Part shown: positions 1-8,941 of the stretch, one piece after another | How the letters are laid out: the number at the start of each line of letters is the position of its first letter | How positions within the stretch are numbered: the first letter of the stretch is position 1 | From: Pseudarthrobacter sp. PS3-L1 | GTDB lineage: Bacteria; Actinomycetota; Actinomycetes; Actinomycetales; Micrococcaceae | Length of the DNA stretch: 64,000 bases | Reading direction: 5' to 3' | NCBI RefSeq assembly: GCF_030063285.1 | Contig: NZ_JASISU010000004.1 | Coordinates: 1-64,000, forward strand | Made by a program: the position numbers and the translations under genes | Notes under the pieces: model-generated | Database searches by the model: none | What the model was told of the DNA's origin: nothing | Seen by the model: the letters and a program-made list of their open reading frames with translations, nothing else

Positions 1-50
1 ATGGTACTGCACCCGGGAGGGTGTGGGAGAGTAGGACACCGCCGGACAAC
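1..50 (+). rRNA. rrf: 5S ribosomal RNA, 3' end only
   Basis: The first ~50 bases match the 3' part of an actinobacterial 5S rRNA: the helix IV/V region, the GAGAGTAGG segment and the 3' strand of helix I ending CACCGCCGGAC. The 5' part lies outside the window. A strong terminator follows at 68-96, so this is the end of an rRNA operon. The exact 3' end is uncertain by a few bases. Confidence 0.9.
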
Positions 51-67
51 ACTTCAGAAAAAAGGTC

Positions 68-96
68 GAGGGGCCCCACCACTGGTGGGGCCCCTC
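68..96 (+). terminator. rRNA operon terminator hairpin
   Basis: A perfect 13-bp stem (68-80 with 84-96) closes a 3-nt loop about 18 bases after the 5S rRNA. No long T-run follows, but the very GC-rich stem directly downstream of the 5S gene is typical of an rRNA operon end. Confidence 0.85.
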
Positions 97-194
97 ACCC
101 GTTAACACCACAACCCCACAACACACAGCCCACCCCGCCAACCGCGGCAAAGGAACAGCCGGCCTGGGCCCTGCTGCCGGTAAAGTTAGTGGCT

Positions 195-689
195 ATGAGT
201 GATCTTTTCAGCCATGCAGCCAACGAAGCAGCGCAGACCCCCAGCGAACCCGAAGACAGTATGGCGCCTGTGGTGATGGCCGTGGTTGTCCCTGGAGCCA
301 CGAGTAGGGCCTTCGCCGGGTTCACTGACCACACACACCTCTGGTGGCCGCTTGAGACAGTTGGGGTATACGGTGCGGGGTCCTATGTGGAGTTCGAAGA
401 ACACCTCGTCATAGAGACAGCCGATGATGGCCGAACCACTATCTGGGGCACCTTGGATGACTGGCAGCCGCCCCTGTCGTTTCATGCTTCCTGGCACCCG
501 GGGAGCAGCGCACTCTGGTCTACCGAGCTTAGGGTTGTGTTTGGGCCGCATGCCGATGGGACTGAAGTGCGCATCCATCATGATGGCTGGGAAGGGGCAG
601 AAGATCCCCTGGCAGCCCGCGAGCAGGCAGCAGCGCAGTGGCCCGTGATCCTTGATCGCTTCACCCGTTTTATGGGTACAGCGGGCTAG
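195..689 (+). CDS. SRPBCC/AHSA1-like domain protein
   Basis: This encodes a 164-aa soluble protein that resembles the START/Bet v 1-like (SRPBCC, AHSA1-type) fold. The N-terminal part holds a strand-loop typical of the family (TSRAFAGFTDHTHLWWP, about residues 35-51). An alternating strand pattern follows, then a C-terminal amphipathic helix ending WPVILDRFTRF. Such proteins bind hydrophobic ligands or act as co-chaperone-like domains; the ligand cannot be read from the sequence. The frame stays open upstream to base 21, but that part overlaps the rRNA terminator, so the ATG at 195 is preferred. The gene stands alone between the rRNA operon and the convergent LacI gene. Confidence 0.7.
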   Translation: MSDLFSHAANEAAQTPSEPEDSMAPVVMAVVVPGATSRAFAGFTDHTHLWWPLETVGVYGAGSYVEFEEHLVIETADDGRTTIWGTLDDWQPPLSFHASWHPGSSALWSTELRVVFGPHADGTEVRIHHDGWEGAEDPLAAREQAAAQWPVILDRFTRFMGTAG

Positions 690-734
690 TTCGCGTCCTT
701 GCCTGGATAGGGCCGGAGCGCATTGATTCTGTCA

Positions 735-1820
735 TCAGGTTTGTTGTGGCACGGCCGTGCTAGTGCGGAGGGTGAAAGTCGTGGGATAGGAAATTGTCGC
801 ACCAGGGGTGGCGGGACGTTCTGTTGTATTAGGTGAAGATTCGGGAGCAGCTGCCAGGCCCCGGGGCAGCGGGGGCGCGGGGAATGCTTCCGGTTCGAGC
901 TGGTGCAGGACCAGGCCCGCCGCAAGGGCCCCTTGCGCGCGGGGGTCCTGCGCTATCGTGGTTAGCCCGAATACCTCCCCTAGCTGGTGGCCATCAATGC
1001 CGATCACCGAAAGATCGCGGGGTACCTGCAAGCCGTAGTCTCTGGCGGCCAGGATAGTGCCGATAGCCATTTCATCTGAGGCCGCAAAAACAGCTGTGGG
1101 TCTCTTACCGTGGCCCAGCAGTTGCCGGGCCGCCGAGTAGCCTCCCTGGATGGTGAAGTCGGCAGGGACAACCCAGCCAGGGTTTACCTCAAGGCCCGCT
1201 GCGGCCATGGTGTGGGCGAACGCCTGGTGCCTCTGGGCGGGGAGCCGGAAGTCCTGATCGAGGTCAGGGGCTGCAGTCATGTGCCCAATGCGTGTATGGC
1301 CGAGGCCAATAAGATGCTCCACAGCCTGGGCGGCGATCCGTGCATCGTCGATCTGGATGCTTCTCGATCCTGCGAGTGGTCCACCGATGCAGACCAGCGG
1401 CCTCTTGACGGAACGCAACTGGTGCAGTTGATCATCGCTGAGGACAAGAGTCACGGCAATAGCGGCATCAATCCGCTTGCGCAGGAGGAAGTCGCTGAGG
1501 ACGCTGGCACGCCGGTCTGAGTCGTACCCTGCGTTGTACAGGGTGACGTCATACCCCGCGTCCAAGAGCGCAGTGGAAACCCCCTCCGTGATGGAGGAGA
1601 AATACCAGCGGTCCACAGAGGGCACAATGAGGCCAATATTCCGGGTACGGCCCGAAGCCAGGCTCGACGCCTGATAAGACGGCACGAAACCTAGCTCCTG
1701 GGCGGCCGTGTTCGCCAGGAGCCGGCTCCGAGCTGAGACGTTGGACTTTCCTGCCAGGGCTCTGGACACAGTGGCGATCGACAGGCCAGCACGCTCTGCG
1801 ACGTCCTTGATTCCTGGCAT
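735..1820 (-). CDS. LacI-family transcriptional regulator of the alpha-glucosidase operon
   Basis: This is a 361-aa LacI/GalR repressor. Residues 3-50 are a classic LacI helix-turn-helix (IKDVAERAGLSIATVSRAL) with the hinge helix behind it. Residues ~60-300 form a periplasmic-binding-protein-like sugar sensor (IGLIVPSVDRWYFSSI, FAASDEMAIG, ISVIGIDG-like DLSVIGIDG). An unusual Pro/Thr-rich tail of about 45 residues follows. The gene starts 5 bases after the GH13 alpha-glucosidase stop, so the two are one operon. It probably binds the two GGAA-type palindromes at 3593 and 3670 and responds to a maltose- or glucoside-type sugar; both points are inference. Confidence 0.9.
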   Translation of the reverse strand: MPGIKDVAERAGLSIATVSRALAGKSNVSARSRLLANTAAQELGFVPSYQASSLASGRTRNIGLIVPSVDRWYFSSITEGVSTALLDAGYDVTLYNAGYDSDRRASVLSDFLLRKRIDAAIAVTLVLSDDQLHQLRSVKRPLVCIGGPLAGSRSIQIDDARIAAQAVEHLIGLGHTRIGHMTAAPDLDQDFRLPAQRHQAFAHTMAAAGLEVNPGWVVPADFTIQGGYSAARQLLGHGKRPTAVFAASDEMAIGTILAARDYGLQVPRDLSVIGIDGHQLGEVFGLTTIAQDPRAQGALAAGLVLHQLEPEAFPAPPLPRGLAAAPESSPNTTERPATPGATISYPTTFTLRTSTAVPQQT

Positions 1821-1825
1821 GGTGG

Positions 1826-3562
1826 CTACTCGGCCGGCTTGGCCGCAATCTGCAGCCAGGCCGTCTGTCCTGGCGACAGAAGACGCTGGTTGCCTTGAAC
1901 GTCAAGAGAACTACGGAGAAGAATCGCGCCGGAGGGAAGCTCAAGGGGTTCATGATTCAGGTTCATGACCACCAGGACATTTCCATTCAGGTAGGCCAAG
2001 GACGACCCCGTGCACCACGCTTCGGCCCACTGCAGGGAACCACGGCCCAGATCCAGCTCGCGCCTCAGCGCGAGCATGGAACGGTACAGGGCCAAATGCG
2101 AGGTACCAGATGAAGCCTGGAGATCGCGGGAGAGGCGTGCGAAGCTTTCGGGTTGCGGCAACCAAGGAGTCGCTCCATCACCAAAGCCGTAGTGTTCCTG
2201 GTCGGCACGCCAAGGCAAGGGCACACGACAGCCGTCCCTGCCCAGGCGTTCGCCGTCGGTTCGGGCAAAGGTCGGGTCCTGACGCAAGGCGGACGGGATG
2301 TCGATCCCGTCCGGCAGGCCCAACTCCTCACCCTGGTAGAGGTAGGCGCCGCCGGGCAGGCCAAGCATGAACATGGTGGCTGCGGCTGCGCGGGTCCGCC
2401 CGAGTTCCTCGTCAGGCTGCGGATCCTCCGTACCGATACCGTCCCCATCACGTGGGCCATGGCCGTCGTAACCGAAGCGCGTAGCATGCCTGACGACGTC
2501 GTGGTTGGACAACACCCAAGTACTGGGTGCTCCCACGGCATCGAGTGACTCGAGGGATTCGGTGATGACGGACCGCAGGGGGCCCAGGTCCAGGCCAGCA
2601 TGCAGGTACGGGAAGTTGAACGCCTGGTGCATTTCATCCGGCCGGACCCAGTGCGCCAGGCGGGGGAGGGGATCCACGTTGGCTTCGGCACACAGAATGC
2701 GGTCAGGGCCGTATTCGGCCAGGATCAGGCGCCAGGAGCGGTAAATGTCGTGCAGTGCTGGCTGGCCAAACATAGGGGCCTCTTCGCCGGGGTATCCCTC
2801 GGAACTGTTGCCGTTGGCCAGGCCGTGCCAGTCGGGGAGGCCGGGAGCCTTGACCAGTGCGTGGGCAACGTCCACCCGGAAGCCTGCGATGCCCCGGTCC
2901 AGCCAGAAGCGGAGGACGCGTTCAAACTCGGCGTGGACTGCGGGGTTATCCCAGTCGAAGTCAGGCTGGGATGAATCGAAGAGATGCAGGTACCACTGGC
3001 CGGGCTGCCCGTCGGCATCCGTGGTCCGGGTCCAGGCCGGGCCGCCGAAGTGGGATTCCCAGTTGTTGGGTGGCAAGTCACCGGATTCGCCACGGCCGTC
3101 CCGGAAAATGAACATGCTGCGTTCGGCGCTATTGGGTGCGGCTGCCAGTGCTGCCTGGAACGCCGCGTGCTGGTCTGAGCAATGGTTGGGCACCAGGTCC
3201 ACAATCACCCGAAGACCCAGTTCCTGGGTTCGGATCATCATGGCGTCGAAGTCCGCGAGGGTCCCAAAGAGGGGATCGACGTCACAGTAGTCGCTGACGT
3301 CATAGCCAGCATCACGCTGCGGTGACCTGTAGAACGGCGAGAGCCAGACGGCATCGACACCCAGTTCCGCGAGGTGTCCGAGCTCGGAGGTGATTCCAGC
3401 CAGGTCACCGATGCCATCGCCATTGAGGTCACGGAAGGATCGAGGGTAAATCTGGTAGATCACTGCGGATCTCCACCATCCAGGCACGCTGTCGGCGTGG
3501 TGGACATGGGTCAGGGGGCCAGCGAGCGGGGCAGTTGGGTGCAGGAGGGAGTCAACAGACAT
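1826..3562 (-). CDS. GH13 alpha-glucosidase (oligo-1,6-glucosidase type)
   Basis: This is a 578-aa cytoplasmic alpha-amylase-superfamily enzyme that likely hydrolyses maltose, isomaltose or short alpha-glucosides to glucose. The (beta/alpha)8 barrel motifs are all visible: the Ca-site-like DLNGDGIGD loop (45-53), DLVPNH (122-127), GFRVDVAHA with nucleophile D231, acid/base E293 in CAEANV, and SNHD (352-355). No signal peptide is seen, so the substrate must be imported first. It is the first gene of a two-gene operon with the LacI regulator. Two LacI-type operators lie 31-119 bases upstream. The start has only a weak Shine-Dalgarno (GGA next to the ATG). Substrate preference between alpha-1,4 and alpha-1,6 is not resolved. 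Confidence 0.92.
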   Translation of the reverse strand: MSVDSLLHPTAPLAGPLTHVHHADSVPGWWRSAVIYQIYPRSFRDLNGDGIGDLAGITSELGHLAELGVDAVWLSPFYRSPQRDAGYDVSDYCDVDPLFGTLADFDAMMIRTQELGLRVIVDLVPNHCSDQHAAFQAALAAAPNSAERSMFIFRDGRGESGDLPPNNWESHFGGPAWTRTTDADGQPGQWYLHLFDSSQPDFDWDNPAVHAEFERVLRFWLDRGIAGFRVDVAHALVKAPGLPDWHGLANGNSSEGYPGEEAPMFGQPALHDIYRSWRLILAEYGPDRILCAEANVDPLPRLAHWVRPDEMHQAFNFPYLHAGLDLGPLRSVITESLESLDAVGAPSTWVLSNHDVVRHATRFGYDGHGPRDGDGIGTEDPQPDEELGRTRAAAATMFMLGLPGGAYLYQGEELGLPDGIDIPSALRQDPTFARTDGERLGRDGCRVPLPWRADQEHYGFGDGATPWLPQPESFARLSRDLQASSGTSHLALYRSMLALRRELDLGRGSLQWAEAWCTGSSLAYLNGNVLVVMNLNHEPLELPSGAILLRSSLDVQGNQRLLSPGQTAWLQIAAKPAE

Positions 3563-3592
3563 TCCGTCAGCTTAGAGGGCTGCGCGGAAAAT

Positions 3593-3604
3593 GGAAACGC
3601 TTCC
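3593..3604. promoter_or_regulatory. LacI-type operator 1 upstream of alpha-glucosidase operon
   Basis: GGAAACGCTTCC, within TGGAAACGCTTCCA, is a near-perfect palindrome with the central CG typical of LacI-family operators. It lies 31 bases upstream of the GH13 start. The centre is 77 bases from operator 2. The whole 305-base interval 3563-3867 is visibly AT-richer than its flanks and holds these two sites plus the divergent promoters; no gene is seen in it. Confidence 0.75.
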
Positions 3605-3669
3605 ACAAAAATATCTACCAGATCGTGATGCTCAGCATTCTTACTACTTTTTCCTTTGTTGTGCCGTAC

Positions 3670-3681
3670 GGAAGCGCTTCC
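3670..3681. promoter_or_regulatory. LacI-type operator 2, perfect palindrome
   Basis: GGAAGCGCTTCC is a perfect 12-bp palindrome with a central CG. It shares its half-site with operator 1. It could serve the alpha-glucosidase operon together with operator 1 by looping, or also affect the divergent FAD oxidase gene starting at 3868. Confidence 0.78.
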
Positions 3682-3867
3682 ATGGATGCACGTTTTCGGC
3701 AGACCTCCGTGGATCCGCTGGGGAGACTCGCACCTGGGCTGGGCCCCCGCTCCTACACTGGTCAGACGGCCGTTTGATCGATGGCCTGTGAGAATTTGTT
3801 CACAATCGCGCAGGGCGGGGCGACGATGCTCCGCGGCGCAGATCAAAGACGGTAAGGAAGGGCATTG

Positions 3868-5265
3868 ATGACAGAGGCCACCACCACAGCGCCGGGCGAC
3901 GCGGCATGTGCAGAACTGAACGGCATCCTCAAAGCCGGACAGGTCTCCCAGGACGCCCCAGTGCTGAAGACCTACGCCGTAGACCAGGCACCCGTCATGG
4001 ATTATCACCAACCACTGGCTGTGGTGTGGGCGGAGTCCGTTGCGGATGTCCAGGCGGTGGTTACCATCTGCGCGGCGCACGCGATTCCCGTGGTGACCCG
4101 GGGCGCAGGGACCGGCGTGTCCGGCGGTGCACATGCGACGGCGGGCTGCGTGGTCCTGTCCCTGGAACGGATGAACTGCATCCTGGACCTGAATGCCGTT
4201 GATGAGACCGCCGTCGTCGAACCGGGTGTGATCAATGCAGCGCTCAACGATGCTGCGGCGCCGCACGGGCTGATGTATGCGCCGGATCCAGCGAGTTTCC
4301 GGTGGTCCACCATCGGCGGAAATGTGGCCACCAACGCAGGTGGCCTGCGCTGCGCCAAGTACGGCGTCACCCGGGATTCGATCCTGGCGTTGGACGTAGT
4401 GCTGGCGGATGGCTCGCTGATCCACACCGGCCACCAGACGTTCAAGGGTGTGGCCGGCTATGACCTGACGGGCCTCTTTGTGGGCTCTGAAGGAACGCTG
4501 GGCGTTGTGGTGGGTGTTACTGTCCGGCTCAAATACCTGCCCCGTGAGGTGCAGACCATCGCAGCTTTCTACCCCACGTTCCGCATGGCTGCTGCCGGTG
4601 TGCTCGCTGTGGGTAGGGCCCGTGTCCAGCCGGCCATCATGGAGCTGCTCGACGGCGGATCACTGGCCCAGCTTGATGAGGTCCACGGATCGGACCTTAC
4701 CTCCCGTGGCGGCTCACTGTTGCTGATCCAGACTGATGGATTCGGTGCTATGGCTGAGGCCGACGTCGTCCGTAGTGTTCTCGCTGCAGGAGGTGCCTCG
4801 ATCACCACCGCCGAAAATGCCGAGGCCGAGCAGCTGGTGGAGTTGCGTCGCAACAGTCGGGGCGTGGAGGTCGACGACGAATACCGGGTAGGCGAAGATG
4901 TTGCGGTTCCGCGCTCCAGGCTTGTCGACTACGTTGAGGCGCTTGAGATGATTGCCGCGGACACCGGTGTAAGCCTCAAGGTTGTTGCCCACGCCGGCGA
5001 CGGGAACCTGCACCCTACTTTTTGGGTGGACCGCGAGGGTACCGGTGTGGATCCGGAAGCACTCGTGAGGCTTCAGACGGCGCTGGATGACTCCATCCGG
5101 ATCGCGCTGGAGATGGGTGGCACCATCACGGGCGAGCACGGTGTGGGCCAGTTCAAGCTCAAGTGGCTGGGGCTCGAACAGTCCGAACCCGTCCGTGCCC
5201 TCCAGCACCGGATCAAGGACCTGTTTGACCCACTGGGCATCCTCAACCCAGGCAAGGCCATCTGA
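3868..5265 (+). CDS. FAD-binding oxidoreductase, GlcD/D-lactate dehydrogenase type
   Basis: This is a 465-aa flavoprotein of the VAO/PCMH family that probably oxidises a 2-hydroxy acid such as glycolate or D-lactate. The FAD_binding_4 domain is at about residues 30-215, with TRGAGTGVSGG (78-87), the IGGNVATNAGGLRCAKYG block (149-166) and GSEGTLGVV (207-215). The FAD-oxidase C domain carries the HAGDGNLHP motif (about 373) and the GEHGVGQFK motif near the end. No iron-sulfur subunit or permease lies beside it. ATG 3868 is chosen because AGGAAGGG at 3855-3862 sits 5 bases before it; an in-frame TTG at 3865 is too close. It is divergent from the alpha-glucosidase operon. The true substrate is not determined. 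Confidence 0.85.
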   Translation: MTEATTTAPGDAACAELNGILKAGQVSQDAPVLKTYAVDQAPVMDYHQPLAVVWAESVADVQAVVTICAAHAIPVVTRGAGTGVSGGAHATAGCVVLSLERMNCILDLNAVDETAVVEPGVINAALNDAAAPHGLMYAPDPASFRWSTIGGNVATNAGGLRCAKYGVTRDSILALDVVLADGSLIHTGHQTFKGVAGYDLTGLFVGSEGTLGVVVGVTVRLKYLPREVQTIAAFYPTFRMAAAGVLAVGRARVQPAIMELLDGGSLAQLDEVHGSDLTSRGGSLLLIQTDGFGAMAEADVVRSVLAAGGASITTAENAEAEQLVELRRNSRGVEVDDEYRVGEDVAVPRSRLVDYVEALEMIAADTGVSLKVVAHAGDGNLHPTFWVDREGTGVDPEALVRLQTALDDSIRIALEMGGTITGEHGVGQFKLKWLGLEQSEPVRALQHRIKDLFDPLGILNPGKAI

Positions 5266-5281
5266 GAACGTCCAGCGGACG

Positions 5282-5309
5282 GCCCGCGGGTAGCGTCCCC
5301 TCCGCGGGC
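5282..5309. terminator. Hairpin between convergent genes
   Basis: GCCCGCGG (5282-5289) pairs perfectly with CCGCGGGC (5302-5309) across a 12-nt loop. It lies between the stop of the FAD oxidase (5265) and the stop of the DUF4032 gene (5325), so it can end transcription from both sides. There is no clear T-run. Confidence 0.55.
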
Positions 5310-5324
5310 TCACGTTGCCCGGTG

Positions 5325-6713
5325 TCAGTCCTCGTCTCCGCCGTAGCGGGATTCCTCTGTCTCGGCCTCAAGGATTTTGAGCAGCTCGGTGTCCGGGTCC
5401 AGCATGATTGCTGCCTCATCACGCCGGTGCCGCAGGACTGAATCAATGTAGGACTGAACGGCTTCGGCCAGCGGCACGTGCCGATCTTCCTTTTCCGACA
5501 TGTACCAGCGGTGTTCCAGGATTTCGTGGACGGCCTCGGCGGGTTCGAGCTTTCGGGAGAGGTCCCGTGGGATGGAGCGGACAATAGGCTCAAAGATCTG
5601 GCTGACCCATAGGTGCGCGTTGTATTCCTCATCCAGCGCCGGGTTGTTGTCTGCCCGGAACGAATCCATGTCATTGAGCAGGCGGCGGGCCTGGTTTTCC
5701 TGGGCATCCAGGCCGGTAAGCCGCAGCAGCCGCCGCTGGTGATGGCCGGCATCCACCACCTTGGGCTGCAGTTGGATAGTGGAGCCGTTCTGGGTGGTCT
5801 TGATGGCGTATTCCTCGACATCAAATCCGAGCTCGTTGAGCCGCCGGATACGGGCACTGACCCGCCACCGCTCACCCAGCTCGAACGACTCCTTGGCCGT
5901 GAGCTCCGTCCAGAGCCTGCGGTAGCTGTCCATGATGAGTTCGCTGGTGGCTACGGGATCCACGTTCTCGTCAATAAGGCCACCATCCAGGAGGTCCATC
6001 AGCTCGCCAGCGATGTTGACGCGGGCAATTTCGAGGTCATACTCGCGCTGGCCCGTAGACAGATCCGGGTACAGCTCACCGGTTTCCGCATCCACCAGGT
6101 ACGCGGCGAAGGCACCGGCGTCGCGCCTGAACAGCGTGTTGGACAGTGACACATCGCCCCAGTAGAAGCCGACCAGGTGCAGGCGGACCAGCAACAGCGC
6201 CTGCGCGTCGATCAGGCGGGTCAGGGTGTCCTTGCGAAGCATCTGGGAGAAGAGTGCCCGGTATGGCATGGAGAACTTTAGGTGCCGGGTCACCAACACC
6301 GGGTTCAGCGGTTTGCCGTCCGGGGTGGTGCGGCCTGTAATGACGGCAACCGGCTCGACGCCCGGCACGTCCAGGCGGGCCAGCTTGCGCAGCATGTGAT
6401 ATTCATGCCTGGCCACGTGCTCGGAGGTTTCCTTGATGGCAATGACGGATCCGCCCAGATGGGCAAACCGGACAATGTGGCGTGAGATTCCGCGTGGGAG
6501 TGCCGCCAGGTATTGGGCGGGCCAGTCCTCCAGCGCAATATGCCACGGCAGGTCCAACAGTTCTGGATCTGCAGCTGCAGCCGTAATACTCAGGGAACTA
6601 TTCACCACGTTCGAATGATCGTTGGCACTGGCGGCCTCAAACCGCGGCAATTTCCCGATCTGCCCGTAGTCGGTGGGTTCGTCGTGCCACATGGCGTTGT
6701 TTTCCTCGGTCAT
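5325..6713 (-). CDS. DUF4032 protein with kinase-like N-terminal part
   Basis: This is a 462-aa protein of the actinobacterial DUF4032 family. The N-terminal 250 residues look like a lipopolysaccharide-kinase/RIO-like fold: GGSVIAIKE around 88-96 as the ATP-lysine strand, then LVRLHLVGFYWGDVSLSNTLF (about 177-197). The latter resembles a catalytic loop with GDVSLSN in place of HGDLHxxN, followed by AYLVDAETGE like the metal-binding D-x-E. The C-terminal half is the DUF4032 domain proper, helical and acidic at the end. No signal peptide or membrane span is seen. Its role is unknown; a small-molecule or protein kinase activity is inference. It stands alone, convergent with the FAD oxidase gene. 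Confidence 0.8.
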   Translation of the reverse strand: MTEENNAMWHDEPTDYGQIGKLPRFEAASANDHSNVVNSSLSITAAAADPELLDLPWHIALEDWPAQYLAALPRGISRHIVRFAHLGGSVIAIKETSEHVARHEYHMLRKLARLDVPGVEPVAVITGRTTPDGKPLNPVLVTRHLKFSMPYRALFSQMLRKDTLTRLIDAQALLLVRLHLVGFYWGDVSLSNTLFRRDAGAFAAYLVDAETGELYPDLSTGQREYDLEIARVNIAGELMDLLDGGLIDENVDPVATSELIMDSYRRLWTELTAKESFELGERWRVSARIRRLNELGFDVEEYAIKTTQNGSTIQLQPKVVDAGHHQRRLLRLTGLDAQENQARRLLNDMDSFRADNNPALDEEYNAHLWVSQIFEPIVRSIPRDLSRKLEPAEAVHEILEHRWYMSEKEDRHVPLAEAVQSYIDSVLRHRRDEAAIMLDPDTELLKILEAETEESRYGGDED

Positions 6714-6777
6714 GGCTCAATTCTTCCGTACTCGGGCGCGAACGGCTAAACATTCGATCTGATGGGATTTAAACGCC

Positions 6778-6812
6778 GACGGCGGCCCCTCCCGCAGGGA
6801 AGGACCGCCGTC
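6778..6812 (-). terminator. Terminator after the sugar ABC ATPase gene
   Basis: A 16-bp imperfect stem (GACGGCGG-x-CCCTCCC against GGGAAGG-x-CCGCCGTC) with a 3-nt loop lies 13 bases beyond the stop of the ABC ATPase gene. On the minus strand it is followed by a short TTTAAAT stretch. It would insulate the DUF4032 promoter. Confidence 0.7.
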
Positions 6813-6825
6813 AGATGCACACTGG

Positions 6826-7908
<1,083 letters not shown>

Positions 7909-7976
7909 AGTTATCAATCCCTTCACCGGCAGGTACGTGCCGGACGATCCGTTGTGAATGGTGATTATTCAGTTGT

Positions 7977-8006
7977 GGTCCTCCTCGGCCGAAGCCGAGA
8001 AGGACC
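7977..8006 (-). other. UUCG-capped hairpin between otsB and the ABC ATPase gene
   Basis: On the minus strand this folds into a 13-bp stem with a single G-U wobble, closed by a C(TTCG)G tetraloop. It lies 114 bases after the otsB stop and 69 bases before the ATPase start. On the plus strand the wobble becomes an A-C mismatch, so it is more likely a minus-strand RNA element. It could be the otsAB terminator or a 5' UTR hairpin stabilising the ATPase mRNA. No T-run follows. Confidence 0.6.
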
Positions 8007-8119
8007 GCGTGGCGCCGCACGGTCAATGTGCGCAACGTCACAGTAAAGAGTATGTCAGGATTTGCGCATTTGGTCCTAAATGTTACAGACGTCACACGCG
8101 ATGTTGCTCACTGTGCTTT

Positions 8120-8941
8120 CTACTCCGTTGTGGAGGTGCTTGTGGAGGTGGCGCGTTGGCGCTCGCGGAGCAATGTTTCGAGCACCTCGGCCATGTGCTG
8201 TGGAGCTTCCACACGGAAGGCGGCCGAGGTGAAGTCCAGTCCCACCTTGATGCCCAGGTCCCAAGGTTCCAGCCGGCCTAGGGCGTCTTCGTCAGTGACG
8301 TCATCTCCGGCGAAGAGGACGGCCGACGCACCGGTGGCCTGTCGCAGGAACGCCAGGCCCTCTCCCTTGGTGGCCTTGACGACAGAGGCTTCCAGCACCC
8401 GCTTGCCATCCTTGAGGAAAACCCCTGGCATTTCCTGCAGGGTCAGGCGTGCAGCAGCGACGGCATCCTCGGCAACGTCGTCTTCCGCGAGCCGGGTGTG
8501 GAGGACGACGCCGGCCGGCTTGTCCTCGAGGACTGTGCCGGGGGCGGCGCTGACAATGTCCGCCAGCGTGCTGCGTACTTCGGCAAGGAGCGCGCGCTGC
8601 GAATCGTCGAGAGTCAGAGCTGGCGAGTCGGGCCCGAGCCAGGCCTCTGCGCCGTGGCTGCCAACCAGCAGTGTCTGGGGCGGGGGAGACGCGACGAGCC
8701 GCAGGCTATCCAGTGCGCGGCCGGAGATCAGTGCCGTCGTCGTGCGCGGCAGGTCAGCAAGTGCGGCAAAAGCATCAGCTGTGCGGGGCAGCGGGCGTGC
8801 GTCTTCGGCGCGCCCCACGAGCGGGGCCATGGTGCCATCAAAATCGAGGGCCACCAGGAGATGTTCCGTACCGGCAATCCGGCGGATTGCTTCAAGGAGC
8901 TCGGGGGGCAGGGTGAGGTGCGGTGTCGATTCAGGAGTCAT
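8120..8941 (-). CDS. otsB: Trehalose-6-phosphate phosphatase
   Basis: This is a 273-aa HAD-superfamily phosphatase that converts trehalose 6-phosphate to trehalose, the second step of the OtsA-OtsB route. Motif I is DFDGTMAP (33-40), with D33 as the expected nucleophile and D35 as acid/base. Motif II is the ALISGR segment near 70, and motif III/IV is FAGDDVTDEDA around 216. Length is normal for bacterial OtsB. Its start overlaps the otsA stop by 11 bases (8931-8941), so translation is coupled. Trehalose is expected to act as osmoprotectant or carbon store in the cytoplasm. Confidence 0.93.
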   Translation of the reverse strand: MTPESTPHLTLPPELLEAIRRIAGTEHLLVALDFDGTMAPLVGRAEDARPLPRTADAFAALADLPRTTTALISGRALDSLRLVASPPPQTLLVGSHGAEAWLGPDSPALTLDDSQRALLAEVRSTLADIVSAAPGTVLEDKPAGVVLHTRLAEDDVAEDAVAAARLTLQEMPGVFLKDGKRVLEASVVKATKGEGLAFLRQATGASAVLFAGDDVTDEDALGRLEPWDLGIKVGLDFTSAAFRVEAPQHMAEVLETLLRERQRATSTSTSTTE

